Below, piece by piece: positions 1 to 7,900 of a stretch of 12,029 nt of DNA. Position 1 is the first letter of the stretch; each line of letters begins with the position of its first letter. The translations under genes and the position numbers were made by a program. A model generated the notes under the pieces. The model had not been told where the DNA came from. It saw nothing but the letters and a program-made list of their open reading frames with translations, and did not search any database. The stretch comes from an uncultured Terrimonas sp. (lineage in GTDB: Bacteria > Bacteroidota > Bacteroidia > Chitinophagales > Chitinophagaceae), in assembly GCA_946886925.1 (NCBI GenBank), contig CAMPJQ010000030.1, positions 1 through 12,029 of the forward strand. Direction: 5' to 3'.

Positions 1-130
1 GCTAAAAAATATCCAAAAGTATAACCCCAAAAAAGAGCTTTTTCGAAAAATAAATAATAAAAACAAGGTAGTCTTTGGTTGAAAGGTAATTGTTCATAAC
101 AAATCAAATCGTTTTAATGTTTGGATGTGA
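1..130. other. AT-rich sequence downstream of araA
   Basis: This short stretch follows the araA stop codon on the minus strand and has no coding potential I can support. It contains runs of A and T around 31-50 that can form a weak A-T hairpin, but no GC-rich stem followed by a U tract, so I cannot place the end of the ara transcript. A TACTTTTG on the minus strand at 14-21 matches the -7 box of Bacteroidota promoters, but no TTG lies at the right distance upstream. Confidence 0.4.
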
Positions 131-1678
131 TCAGGCCTTATTGAATTGATAATATACATCGCTCCAGCGCAATTCGTTTTTGAGCTGATAAAGATTAGTG
201 TTTTTGCCGATAAGAACAAATTCAATTCCGGCCATGCCGGCAAAATCTTCGAGATGTTCGGCTGTGAGATGCTGACTATAACAGGTATGATGAGCGCCAC
301 CGGCCAATATCCATGCGGCAGCGCTGGTATTCAAATCGGGGTGTGGTTTCCAAAGCACACGGGCAACAGGTAGTTTGGGAAAATGTTCCGGAGCTTTTAC
401 GGCCTGTACTTCGTTTGCCACTAGCCGGAAGCGGTTGCCCATATCAACAAGAGAAGTGTTGACTGCAGCTCCTTCGCCGGAATTGAATACCAGCCTTACA
501 GGATCCGCTTTACTGCCAATAGACAAAGGATGAATTTCGCAGGATGGTTTGCCATCCGCAATGGATTCGCATATTTCCAGCATGTGCGAACCAAGCACCA
601 TAGGGTTCTGTGGATCCAGATGATAGGTATAATCTTCCATGAAAGAACTGCCGCCTTTCAAACCGCTTCCCATTACTTTCATAGCTCTTACCAGTGCTGC
701 AGTTTTCCAGTCGCCCTCAGCGGCAAACCCATACCCGTCTGCCATTAAACGTTGCACGGCAATACCCGGTACCTGAAGCATACCATGCAAATCCTCAAAC
801 GTATTGGAAAACCCTTTAAAATGTCCGTCTTTTAAAAAGTTACGCAGCCCTGCTTCTATTTTTGCAGCCGCCCTCAGTGATGAATGTTTTTTGTTTCCCT
901 TCAGTAATATTTTGGCGATGGTATATCTGTCCTGGTATTCTTTCACCAGTTCATCTGCCGCGGCATCACTAACGTCGTTGATCACCCTAACCAAGTCGGC
1001 AATGCCATATGTATTAACCGAATACCCCAGCCTGTACTCAGCTTCTACCTTATCACCTTCAGTAACGGCCACGTTACGCATATTATCTCCAAAGCGAACG
1101 AACCGGGCGCCCTGCCAGTCGTGCCACCCTGCTGCCGCTCTTGCCCAGGTGTTGATGCTGTTCAATATCTTTTCATCCTGCCAGTATCCGGCCACCACTT
1201 TCCTGTTGATGTGCATACGGCTCATCATAAAACCAAATTCCCTGTCGCCATGTGCACTTTGATTAAGATTCATAAAATCCATGTCCAGTTCATTCCAGGG
1301 AATATCGCGGTTAAACTGGGTGTGCAAATGCAATAAAGGTTTCTGTAAGATTTTCAATCCGCAAATCCACATTTTTGCCGGTGAAAAGGTATGCATCCAG
1401 GTTATAATACCAATGCATTGCGTGGTGGTGTTAACCTCCTGGCAAAGCCCGAAAATTTCTTCTGATGTTTTTACGGTGGGTTTCCAGATAATTTTTACCG
1501 GAATTTGAGGAGCCTGGTTTAATGATTTAACTATGCTTTGTGCGTGATCTGATACCTGTTTCAGAACATGATCTCCGTATAAATGCTGACTGCCGGTTAT
1601 AAACCATAATTCCAGGTTTATACCCGCATTTTGTACAGCGGCCCCGGAACGGGAAAAGATTTTATTGGTATTGCTCAT
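131..1678 (-). CDS. araA: L-arabinose isomerase AraA
   Basis: AraA is a cytoplasmic metal-dependent isomerase that converts L-arabinose to L-ribulose, the first step of arabinose use. The 515-residue product aligns by eye with E. coli AraA (500 residues) along its whole length, including GSQHLYG at 29-35, [12 protein letters not shown] at 94-105 and MDFMNLNQ at 133-140. The metal and catalytic residues are present: Glu321 in the [13 protein letters not shown] segment, Glu348 in SFMEDYTYH, His365 in GSHMLE and the His463-His464 pair in AGGAHHT. The N terminus is about 15 residues longer than in E. coli, but there is no other Met before the conserved part, so this ATG is the best start. It is the last gene of the minus-strand ara operon, 39 bp after araD, and no Shine-Dalgarno is visible. 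I see no missing key residue. Confidence 0.97.
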   Translation of the reverse strand: MSNTNKIFSRSGAAVQNAGINLELWFITGSQHLYGDHVLKQVSDHAQSIVKSLNQAPQIPVKIIWKPTVKTSEEIFGLCQEVNTTTQCIGIITWMHTFSPAKMWICGLKILQKPLLHLHTQFNRDIPWNELDMDFMNLNQSAHGDREFGFMMSRMHINRKVVAGYWQDEKILNSINTWARAAAGWHDWQGARFVRFGDNMRNVAVTEGDKVEAEYRLGYSVNTYGIADLVRVINDVSDAAADELVKEYQDRYTIAKILLKGNKKHSSLRAAAKIEAGLRNFLKDGHFKGFSNTFEDLHGMLQVPGIAVQRLMADGYGFAAEGDWKTAALVRAMKVMGSGLKGGSSFMEDYTYHLDPQNPMVLGSHMLEICESIADGKPSCEIHPLSIGSKADPVRLVFNSGEGAAVNTSLVDMGNRFRLVANEVQAVKAPEHFPKLPVARVLWKPHPDLNTSAAAWILAGGAHHTCYSQHLTAEHLEDFAGMAGIEFVLIGKNTNLYQLKNELRWSDVYYQFNKA

Positions 1679-1717
1679 AAAAGATAAAATGAATGATCGG
1701 TATAATGGCCTGCTTTC

Positions 1718-2431
1718 TTAAGCTACCGGGTCCTGTCCATAATAGCTGCCGGAACCATGTTTGCGTTCGAAATGCTTTTTAATCAGTTCTTCCTTTAACC
1801 TGGGGGCATTTGCATTGATGTGCTCGGTGAGATAGGCCATATGCGCAATAGTTTCAAGCACCATGCTGTTGTATACGGCTTTTTCAACTGTTTTTGCCCA
1901 GGTAAAAGATGCATGATTTCCTACAAGGATCATTTCTGCTTCCTGGTAATTCAGTCCTTTGCTTTTCATGCAGTCCATGATCTGAAATCCTGTTTCATAT
2001 TCATAATTCCCCTTTACCCTGTCGTCATCCATGGGCGTTGCACAGGGAATGTCTGCGGTAATATGATCGGCGTGTGTAGTGCCATAAACAGGGATATCTC
2101 TTTGCGATTGTGCCCATGCAGTAGCATACACAGAATGTGTATGCACAATCCCCCCTATATGTTGCCAGTGTTTATATAAAACAGCATGGGTAAGCGTGTC
2201 CGATGATGGCCGGAGTGTGCCGTCAACTGTTTTTCCTTCAAAATCGGTGATTACCATTTTTGAGGGCGAAAGTTCAGCATATGGAATCCCGCTCGGCTTA
2301 ATGGCAAAAACGCCAAGTTCCCTGTCGGCGGCGCTCGCATTGCCGAAAGTAAAAATTACCAAACCCAATTGTGGCAGTTGCATATTGGCCTTATATGCTG
2401 CTTCACGTATATGATCGTAGTTCATGGACAC
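1718..2431 (-). CDS. araD: L-ribulose-5-phosphate 4-epimerase AraD
   Basis: AraD is a cytoplasmic class II aldolase-fold enzyme that epimerises L-ribulose 5-phosphate at C4 to D-xylulose 5-phosphate, which enters the pentose phosphate pathway. The 237 residues match E. coli AraD (231) end to end. The zinc ligands are His97 and His99 in the GGIVHTHS motif and His173 in the VGNHASFTW segment; the E. coli protein has VHSHGPFAW there. Asp78 in PSSDT, Asp122 in TTHADH and Tyr231 in the C-terminal YYGQ correspond to the known active-site residues. The related SgbE/UlaF epimerases share these motifs, but the position between araB and araA makes AraD the clear choice. It lies 56 bp after araB and 39 bp before araA, so it is probably on one transcript with both. 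Confidence 0.97.
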   Translation of the reverse strand: MSMNYDHIREAAYKANMQLPQLGLVIFTFGNASAADRELGVFAIKPSGIPYAELSPSKMVITDFEGKTVDGTLRPSSDTLTHAVLYKHWQHIGGIVHTHSVYATAWAQSQRDIPVYGTTHADHITADIPCATPMDDDRVKGNYEYETGFQIMDCMKSKGLNYQEAEMILVGNHASFTWAKTVEKAVYNSMVLETIAHMAYLTEHINANAPRLKEELIKKHFERKHGSGSYYGQDPVA

Positions 2432-2453
2432 TGGTATTAGTATGTATATTAAA

Positions 2454-2481
2454 TACTGAGTACCCAGCAGTGAACAGCGGG
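2454..2481. repeat. Short degenerate heptamer run in the araB-araD spacer
   Basis: On the plus strand this can be read as four adjacent 7-base units, starting TACTGAG and TACCCAG, followed by CAGTGAA and a CAGCGGG unit. The first pair agree at 5 of 7 positions and the last pair at 4 of 7, but the middle pair at only 2 of 7. Alone this is weak. I list it because two other spacers in the window show the same 7-base period more clearly. Confidence 0.25.
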
Positions 2482-2487
2482 TAAATT

Positions 2488-4143
2488 TTAGTCGCTGTTC
2501 ATTGTTTGGGTTTCAATAAATTTTCCCAATCGTTTATATTGCTGATATCTTTTTGCGTAATGCGTTTCATGTTTTGCTTCCGGCATATAAGTTATGTCGA
2601 AACCTTTACCCATTGCCAGCATGGCTTCTTCGGTTTTTTTATAAATGCCTGCCGCAGTGGCCGCAAACATGGCGGCGCCTGTAGCACAGGTATGTTCGGA
2701 CCGGTGTATACGCACAGGCATATTCGTTATATTGGACAGGACTTGCATTGTATAAGCTGATTTTTTTGCTACGCCGCCCAACCCTATTAAACCTTTAATG
2801 GGTATGCCCTGGGCGGTAAATCTCTCGATAATAGCAAGTGCACCAAAGCAAATCGCTTCTGTAAGCGCTTTAAAAATACGCGGAGCATCCGATCCCAGGT
2901 TCAGTTGTGTAATAGCGGCTTTTAGCAATTGATTGGCATCGGGCGTTCTTCTGCCATTGAGCCAGTCAACAGCCAGTTCATCTTTTGTTGCAAGCGGCAG
3001 GGTGGCAGCTTCAGCACTCAGGGCCGCCATAATTTTATCATGGATTGATTTTTTCTGTACTTCATCTGTTATGAACTGATTTACGGGCCAGCTTATTAAA
3101 TTATTAAACCAGGCAAATACATCGCCAAAGGCGCTTTGGCCAGCTTCCATGCCCATCATCCCCGGAATAATAGAACCTTCCACCTGTCCGCAAATGCCTT
3201 TTACCAGTATATCTTTTACTTCATCAGCAGGTGCTACCAGCATATCGCAGGTAGAAGTGCCCATTACTTTCGTAAGATGATAAGGTTCTATTTGTGCGCC
3301 AACAGCGCCCATATGCGCATCAAATGCGCCTATACCAACCACAACATCGGTTGATAACCCCAATCGTTGAGCCCATTCTGCTGAAAGTGTGCCTGCAGCC
3401 TTGTCGGATGTATGGGTTTCTGTAAACAGCTGTGAAGTAAAATTGTTTAACAAAGGGTCTAGCGTAGAAAAGAAGTTATCCGGGGGCAATCCGCCAAATG
3501 CCGGCGCCCATAAAGCTTTATGACCTGCGGCGCAAACGCTCCGCTTAAGTTGCCTTACATCTTTGCCTCCCGTTAATAAAAAAGGTATCCAGTCGCAATG
3601 TTCTACCCATGAAAAGCAAGCTTTTTGAACAGTAGTATCGCTGCGTAAAATATGCAGCAACTTAGCCCAAAACCATTCCGAGGAATAAATACCCCCTGTA
3701 AACTGAAGGTAATTGATTTGGAATTTTGCAGCATGCATGTTAAGTTGCATTGCTTCAGCAGTGGCGGTATGATCCTTCCACAAAACGAACATGGCGTTGG
3801 CGTTGTTTTCAAATCCCGGAAGTAAGGCGAGTGGTGTTCCAGACTTGTCCACCGCTACAGGAGTAGATCCGGTAGTGTCTGCTGTTATGGCTTTAATATT
3901 GGCTGCCACAGCAGCGCCTGCCCGGGCGATACAGTTTTTGATTGTATTTTCTAATCCTTCAATATAATCCAAAGGGTGCTGCCTGAACTGGTTGATGGAA
4001 GGGTTGCAATACAGCCCTTCTTTCCAGCGGGGATAGTAAAATATATCAGAACAGATCTCGTTGCCATTGCTGGTATCCAGTATAACAGACCGCACAGAGT
4101 CTGTTCCATAATCAACCCCTATAACAAAGCAATCATCCGGCAT
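2488..4143 (-). CDS. araB: L-ribulokinase AraB
   Basis: AraB is a FGGY-family carbohydrate kinase that phosphorylates L-ribulose with ATP in the cytoplasm. The 551 residues align with E. coli AraB (566). The N-terminal phosphate-binding motif VIGVDYGTDSVRSVI lies at 7-21. ADTTGSTP at 88-95 and NAMFVLWKDHT at 116-126 are ribulokinase signatures that separate AraB from xylulokinase and glycerol kinase. Asp275 in GAFDAHMGAVGA is the expected catalytic base. MGTSTCDML at 294-302, GQSAFGDVFAWF at 335-346 and the C-terminal nucleotide-binding GLGGVAKKS at 454-462 are also conserved. The gene sits 47 bp after the Nudix regulator and 56 bp before araD. The ATG at 4143 is five codons before the conserved motif, so the start is well supported. 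I see no sign of frameshift or truncation. Confidence 0.97.
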   Translation of the reverse strand: MPDDCFVIGVDYGTDSVRSVILDTSNGNEICSDIFYYPRWKEGLYCNPSINQFRQHPLDYIEGLENTIKNCIARAGAAVAANIKAITADTTGSTPVAVDKSGTPLALLPGFENNANAMFVLWKDHTATAEAMQLNMHAAKFQINYLQFTGGIYSSEWFWAKLLHILRSDTTVQKACFSWVEHCDWIPFLLTGGKDVRQLKRSVCAAGHKALWAPAFGGLPPDNFFSTLDPLLNNFTSQLFTETHTSDKAAGTLSAEWAQRLGLSTDVVVGIGAFDAHMGAVGAQIEPYHLTKVMGTSTCDMLVAPADEVKDILVKGICGQVEGSIIPGMMGMEAGQSAFGDVFAWFNNLISWPVNQFITDEVQKKSIHDKIMAALSAEAATLPLATKDELAVDWLNGRRTPDANQLLKAAITQLNLGSDAPRIFKALTEAICFGALAIIERFTAQGIPIKGLIGLGGVAKKSAYTMQVLSNITNMPVRIHRSEHTCATGAAMFAATAAGIYKKTEEAMLAMGKGFDITYMPEAKHETHYAKRYQQYKRLGKFIETQTMNSD

Positions 4144-4158
4144 ACATAAAATATATCC

Positions 4159-4173
4159 GTGTCAATTTAACAC
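4159..4173. promoter_or_regulatory. Imperfect palindrome upstream of araB, possible operator
   Basis: GTGTCAATTTAACAC is a 15-bp palindrome around position 4166 with six of seven pairs matching. It lies 16-30 bases upstream of the araB ATG, in the 47-bp gap after the regulator gene. Its place would suit an operator of the adjacent Nudix regulator or a second control point for araBDA. The same sequence is not repeated upstream of the regulator gene, so this may be chance. Confidence 0.22.
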
Positions 4174-4190
4174 TTATATTCCAATGCGGC

Positions 4191-4898
4191 TTAAAAATTT
4201 CCGGGATTGGGGATGAAATTTAAAAATGAGTTGAAGTGCGACTGGTATTTCCTTTTATCTAACTTAAAATAAAAAGCACCCCGTTTGGAGCTGATTTTTT
4301 CTTTGTCTTTTTGCTTAACCAACAAGCCGGTAGACAGCAGCTTTCTGTTGAAGTTCCTTTTATCCAGTACTGATCCGTAAATATCTTCATACAGGTTAAG
4401 CAATTGAGGGAGTGTAAATTTTTCGGGTAATAATTCAAATACAACAGGGTGGAAAGCGGCTTTATACCTTAATTTTTGTTTCGCGAGTTCAATCATTTGA
4501 CGATGGTCAAAAATAAGTGAAGGTATTTTATTGAGTGGAAACCAATGTGCCTGGTAATCATCATTGAGTTGCTCCCGGTATGCGTTAATATCTATTAAAC
4601 TTGAAAATACGGTAGATATCGTTCGTTCAATAGGATCTCTTTTTACCTGGCTGAACACATGCAACTGCTCCATGTATACATTATTAAGCCCTGTAAGCTC
4701 TTTCAATATACGGGCCGCAGCATCTTCCACAGTTTCTTCTTTTTGCACAAAACCGCCCATTAAGCTCCATTTGTCTTTTTCAGGTTCAAAGCCCCTCCGA
4801 ATTAATAATACGTTCAGTTGAGAGCCGTCAAATCCGAATATAATGCAATCTACTGCAACGAGCATTCTGTTTTTGGAGGAATATTGATAGAGTTTCAT
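4191..4898 (-). CDS. Nudix-domain transcriptional regulator, AraR/NrtR type
   Basis: The 235-residue protein has a Nudix fold domain (about 10-140) followed by a C-terminal winged-helix region (about 150-215). The Nudix box starts at Gly49 (GGFVQKEETVEDAA) and continues as R63-I-L-K-E-L-T-G70. In a catalytic box this part reads R-E-U-x-E-E-x-G, so the glutamates expected at 64 and 68 are Ile and Leu and hydrolase activity is unlikely. This architecture is that of the NrtR family of regulators. In Bacteroides thetaiotaomicron a member called AraR represses arabinose genes and is released by L-arabinose. Here the gene heads the araBDA operon (47 bp before araB) and is divergent from galM, so an arabinose-responsive, autoregulated repressor is the best inference. 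The effector and operator cannot be read from the sequence. I left the symbol empty because orthology to AraR is inferred from context. Confidence 0.88.
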   Translation of the reverse strand: MKLYQYSSKNRMLVAVDCIIFGFDGSQLNVLLIRRGFEPEKDKWSLMGGFVQKEETVEDAAARILKELTGLNNVYMEQLHVFSQVKRDPIERTISTVFSSLIDINAYREQLNDDYQAHWFPLNKIPSLIFDHRQMIELAKQKLRYKAAFHPVVFELLPEKFTLPQLLNLYEDIYGSVLDKRNFNRKLLSTGLLVKQKDKEKISSKRGAFYFKLDKRKYQSHFNSFLNFIPNPGNF

Positions 4899-5113
4899 TG
4901 ATGTGGTTTGTTAGGGATGACCTTCAAATATAGAGTTTTTTTGAGGGTAAATTACAAATGCCGGGCTGGGCCGCAATGGTAAAGCAAAAATATTTATTAC
5001 ATATCGCACGACTGCAATCTGTATTTTGTTTAATTTTTTATTCAAAGAATAAAATAGTCCAGAACATAGGTCATAACTTCATGCCTGAAATTTCTTTTAA
5101 AAACAGCATAAAG
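4899..5113. promoter_or_regulatory. Divergent control region between the ara operon and galM
   Basis: This 215-bp gap separates the minus-strand regulator-araBDA operon from galM on the plus strand and must carry the promoters of both. The operon promoter is at 4925-4958. For galM I see only weak candidates, such as TTTG at 5025-5028 followed 21 bases later by TAAAATAG at 5050-5057. The reading frame of galM stays open back to 4958, but those residues do not resemble aldose epimerases, so I treat the stretch as non-coding. Confidence 0.5.
4925..4958 (-). promoter_or_regulatory. Bacteroidota-type promoter of the ara operon
   Basis: On the minus strand TTTG (4958-4955) is followed after 22 bases by TATATTTG (4932-4925). 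This matches the TTTG/TAnnTTTG promoter of the Bacteroidota housekeeping sigma factor, at the upper end of the usual spacing. Transcription would start near 4918, about 20 bases before the regulator ATG. A 9-bp palindrome GTAAATTAC (4947-4955) overlaps the -33 box by one base and could be an operator half, though this is speculative. Confidence 0.55.
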
Positions 5114-6154
5114 ATGATTAACGAACAGGTAAAAAAATGGGGCCGGGTAAATGGAAAAGACGTGTTGCAATATGAATTGATAAATGAAGCCGGAACGATA
5201 GTGCGGATATTGAATTATGGTGGAACCATTACCAATATAATCACTGCTGACAGGAATGGTGAGGCGGAGAATGTTATTTTGTGTTTTGATTCCCTTGAAG
5301 GCTATTTGCAAAAGAATAACCCTTTTTTTGGATGCCTGGTAGGCCGCTATGCCAATCGTATCGCCAACGCCCGTTTTTCTCTCAACGGAAAGGAATACCG
5401 CCTTGCACCTAATGATAATGGCAATTCTCTGCACGGGGGCATTAAAGGTTTAGATAAAAAAGTTTGGGATGCAGCCTATGTTCCTGAAGGCAATACACTT
5501 AAACTTTACTGTGAAAGCCCGGATGGTGAAGAGGGCTACCCGGGTAACCTGAAGATTACGGTTGTATATACTTTAACGGAAAAAAGTGAATTGGTCATTG
5601 ATTATACTGCTGTTACCGATGCAGCAACGCCTGTAAACCTTACCAACCATGCCTATTTTAATTTGTCGGCCGGTAATGACGCAGAAATTCTTGATCACGA
5701 ATTAACCCTCCACGCTCAATACATTACAACTACAAATAGTAAGGTTATTCCTACCGGCGACCTGGTTCCGGTAAAAAACACAGCTTTTGATTTTACCTCT
5801 CCTAAAAAGGTTGGAAAAGATATACGCAGCACGGGAAATGGCTATGATCATAATTTTGTTTTGGGCAATCTCGCCGGTAAACTGCAACCCATCAGCACAT
5901 TGTATCATGCAGCCAGCGGCAGGTGCATGGAAACATCTACTACTCAACCCGGGGTTCAGTTGTATACCGGTAATTATTTGGATGGCAGCCTGCAACATAC
6001 GCCCGGTAATATAAAATATAACAGGTATGGGGGACTATGCCTTGAAACACAACATTACCCCGATTCGCCCAACCAGCCTGGTTTTCCCGACACTATACTG
6101 CAGCCGGACGAAAAATACCACCAGGTAACGGTATATAAATTCTCGGTTAAATAG
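5114..6154 (+). CDS. galM: Aldose 1-epimerase (mutarotase) GalM
   Basis: GalM interconverts the alpha and beta anomers of aldoses such as galactose, glucose and arabinose, so that the anomer needed by the next enzyme is available. With the ATG at 5114 the protein has 346 residues, the same as E. coli GalM. Key residues are seen: Arg78 in GRYANRIANARF, His107 in NSLHGG, His179 in LTNHAYFNL, Asp245 in GYDHNF and the catalytic Glu311 in CLETQHYPDSPN. The frame is open up to 52 codons further upstream (ATG at 4958, another at 5081), but that extra part is not epimerase-like and overlaps the divergent promoter region. The start at 5081 would add 11 residues and cannot be excluded. No signal peptide is seen with the chosen start, so the enzyme is probably cytoplasmic. 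Its position opposite the ara operon suggests arabinose as a relevant substrate. Confidence 0.93.
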   Translation: MINEQVKKWGRVNGKDVLQYELINEAGTIVRILNYGGTITNIITADRNGEAENVILCFDSLEGYLQKNNPFFGCLVGRYANRIANARFSLNGKEYRLAPNDNGNSLHGGIKGLDKKVWDAAYVPEGNTLKLYCESPDGEEGYPGNLKITVVYTLTEKSELVIDYTAVTDAATPVNLTNHAYFNLSAGNDAEILDHELTLHAQYITTTNSKVIPTGDLVPVKNTAFDFTSPKKVGKDIRSTGNGYDHNFVLGNLAGKLQPISTLYHAASGRCMETSTTQPGVQLYTGNYLDGSLQHTPGNIKYNRYGGLCLETQHYPDSPNQPGFPDTILQPDEKYHQVTVYKFSVK

Positions 6155-6327
6155 AGTTTGCTAAACAACTTCCAAATTAAATTTATTGACCGCTGCAAAT
6201 CCCGGGGCTTCACCTGTTGATAAGCAATCTCTAAATAGCTTTGGACCATGCCGGTGAACAGGGTGCTAATTTGAATAATTTGAGCTAAATTTGCAGCCAT
6301 AATAATAGAAAATAACCAGTAGCATCA
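6155..6327. promoter_or_regulatory. galM-def spacer with candidate def promoter
   Basis: This 173-bp spacer has no gene I can support and no clear terminator for galM. Close to def there are three similar boxes in a row: TAATTTG at 6267-6273, TAATTTG at 6276-6282 and TAAATTTG at 6286-6293. Only the last fits TAnnTTTG exactly, and it would start transcription near 6300, about 28 bases before the def ATG. No TTG lies at the expected 17-23 bases upstream of it, so the promoter call is tentative. Confidence 0.35.
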
Positions 6328-6906
6328 ATGATTTTACCCATTATAGCATATGGCGCCTCCGTACTGAGAACAGTGTGCAAGGACATAACACCCGACTACC
6401 CTCAATTGAATAAGTTAATTGGTGATATGTGGGAAACCATGTATGCCTCCAGTGGGGTAGGGCTGGCTGCTCCGCAGGTTAACCGCGATGTACGGCTTTT
6501 TGTGATAGACAGCACCCAGGTATTTGTAAGTATGGATGATGCTGAAAGAAAGAAATACCCCGATGCACCCGGCATTAAACAGGTTTTTATTAATGCGCAC
6601 GTTAAGGAACTGGATGGTAAGGAATGGGCATATAATGAAGGCTGTCTTAGTATTCCTAAAATAAGAGAAGATATTTACCGTAATGAAGAAGTGACGATCG
6701 GATTTATGGATGAACAATTTCAACCCCATACACAAACATTTAACGGGATAACAGCAAGGGTAATTCTGCACGAATACGATCATATAGAAGGAAAATTATT
6801 CATTGATTACCTGAAACCTTTTAAACGCAGGTTAATGAAGGGAAAACTGGATGATATATCCAAAGGGAAGGTAAGCGTAGACTACAAAATGTCTTTTGCA
6901 AAGTAA
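6328..6906 (+). CDS. def: Peptide deformylase
   Basis: Peptide deformylase is the essential metalloenzyme that removes the formyl group from the N-terminal methionine of new proteins in the cytoplasm. All three family motifs are present in the 192 residues: GVGLAAPQ at 43-50, EGCLS at 104-108 with metal ligand Cys106, and HEYDH at 148-152 with ligands His148 and His152 and catalytic Glu149. The length is somewhat above E. coli Def (169); the extra part includes the segment around 66-84 and a basic C-terminal tail. The ATG at 6328 begins the typical MILPIIAYG start, so it is secure. The next gene begins inside the last codons of def, suggesting translational coupling. I cannot tell from this window whether the genome holds a second deformylase. 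Confidence 0.97.
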   Translation: MILPIIAYGASVLRTVCKDITPDYPQLNKLIGDMWETMYASSGVGLAAPQVNRDVRLFVIDSTQVFVSMDDAERKKYPDAPGIKQVFINAHVKELDGKEWAYNEGCLSIPKIREDIYRNEEVTIGFMDEQFQPHTQTFNGITARVILHEYDHIEGKLFIDYLKPFKRRLMKGKLDDISKGKVSVDYKMSFAK

Positions 6907-7858
6907 ATACTCCTATATACACCGGCTTTTATCAGGTCTGCTGATATTTTTACTGTTACCCGCAGCATTTCTTTCCGCACAGGAGAATGACACAGTGGTG
7001 GTAGATAAAAAAATAATTACGCTTTCAGAGGTCATTATCCGCAATAATGTGGATATAGCTTCTTTTATTGAAAAGGTAAAAAATGATACCACCTTTTACA
7101 AAGCTTTCCGTAACCTCCGGGTTTTGAACTTCACGTCGCTGAATGATATCAGGATGTTCAATAAAAAAGGGAAGGTAAAAGCTTCTCTGTACAGCAAAAC
7201 TATACAATGGGCAAATAAAGGATGCCGGCGTACTACCGTATTAAATGAGGAAGTGACGGGGGATATGTATGACAAGGACCACCATTATAATTATTATACT
7301 CCGGAATTATATGCCAGTCTTTTTTTTGCGCCCGACACCATTTGCGGAGAAACCAATATTGTAAAGGGAGCGGAATTGAATGTGAAAGGAAAATCGGGCA
7401 TGGCAAAGCATAAAGAACAACTGAAAATGCTTTTTTTTAATCCGGGGACAGCCATACCCGGGCTACCATTTATAGGTAGTAAAACAGCCATTTTTGAAGA
7501 AGATATGGCGCCACTTTACGAATATCATCTCGATCTGGAGGAGCACCTGGGTGAACTTTGTTACGTATTTGCCATAAAAGTTAAAGATGATTTGAGCGGA
7601 GCAAAAAGAAACCGTGTAGTTATTGATGAAATGACAACCTGGTTTAATGTAAAAACATTTGAAGTGATTGCCCGGAATTATGCTATGAGTTATAAAGCAG
7701 GGATATATGATTTTGATGTTCAAATGCAGGTGGAAATGACGAAAACGAATGGTTACCTGGTTCCAAAATTATTACGCTATACAGGAAACTGGGATGTAAT
7801 TTTCAAAAAAAGGGAAAGCGGCGTTTTCACCGCAACACTTTTCGATTTCGGTAACTAA
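6896..7858 (+). CDS. Exported protein of unknown function
   Basis: I do not recognise a named family. The 320-residue product has a clear Sec signal peptide: basic residues, then a hydrophobic stretch at about 11-27 and a likely cleavage after the Ala of LSAQ (28-29), as often seen in Bacteroidota. There is no lipobox, so the mature protein is probably periplasmic or attached to the outer membrane. The segment DKKIITLSEVIIRN at 37-50 resembles the linker after the CarboxypepD_reg-like domain of many Bacteroidota surface proteins, but that domain is absent. Residues about 205-320 are rich in alternating beta-strand patterns, compatible with a beta-sheet sheath, without diagnostic motifs. The start is TTG at 6896: an in-frame stop at 6878 precedes it and no ATG comes before the signal peptide. 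The gene overlaps def by 11 bp. A functional link with deformylase is not implied. Confidence 0.8.
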   Translation: MQSKYSYIHRLLSGLLIFLLLPAAFLSAQENDTVVVDKKIITLSEVIIRNNVDIASFIEKVKNDTTFYKAFRNLRVLNFTSLNDIRMFNKKGKVKASLYSKTIQWANKGCRRTTVLNEEVTGDMYDKDHHYNYYTPELYASLFFAPDTICGETNIVKGAELNVKGKSGMAKHKEQLKMLFFNPGTAIPGLPFIGSKTAIFEEDMAPLYEYHLDLEEHLGELCYVFAIKVKDDLSGAKRNRVVIDEMTTWFNVKTFEVIARNYAMSYKAGIYDFDVQMQVEMTKTNGYLVPKLLRYTGNWDVIFKKRESGVFTATLFDFGN

Positions 7859-7900
7859 ATAATAGACTATTGCTGAGTTAATTGTAATATATCGTATTGT

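Noticed and set aside
14..21. TACTTTTG on the minus strand as promoter of a gene beyond the left edge
   Set aside because: The -7 box fits, but no TTG lies 17-23 bases upstream, so I do not call a promoter.
31..50. A-T hairpin after araA as terminator
   Set aside because: The arms are only A and T with almost no loop, and no GC stem is present.
804..1262. A 152-codon open frame on the plus strand opposite araA
   Set aside because: It lies wholly antisense to a gene with all the AraA motifs, and its Ser/Leu-rich product shows no domain; it is a shadow of araA codon use.
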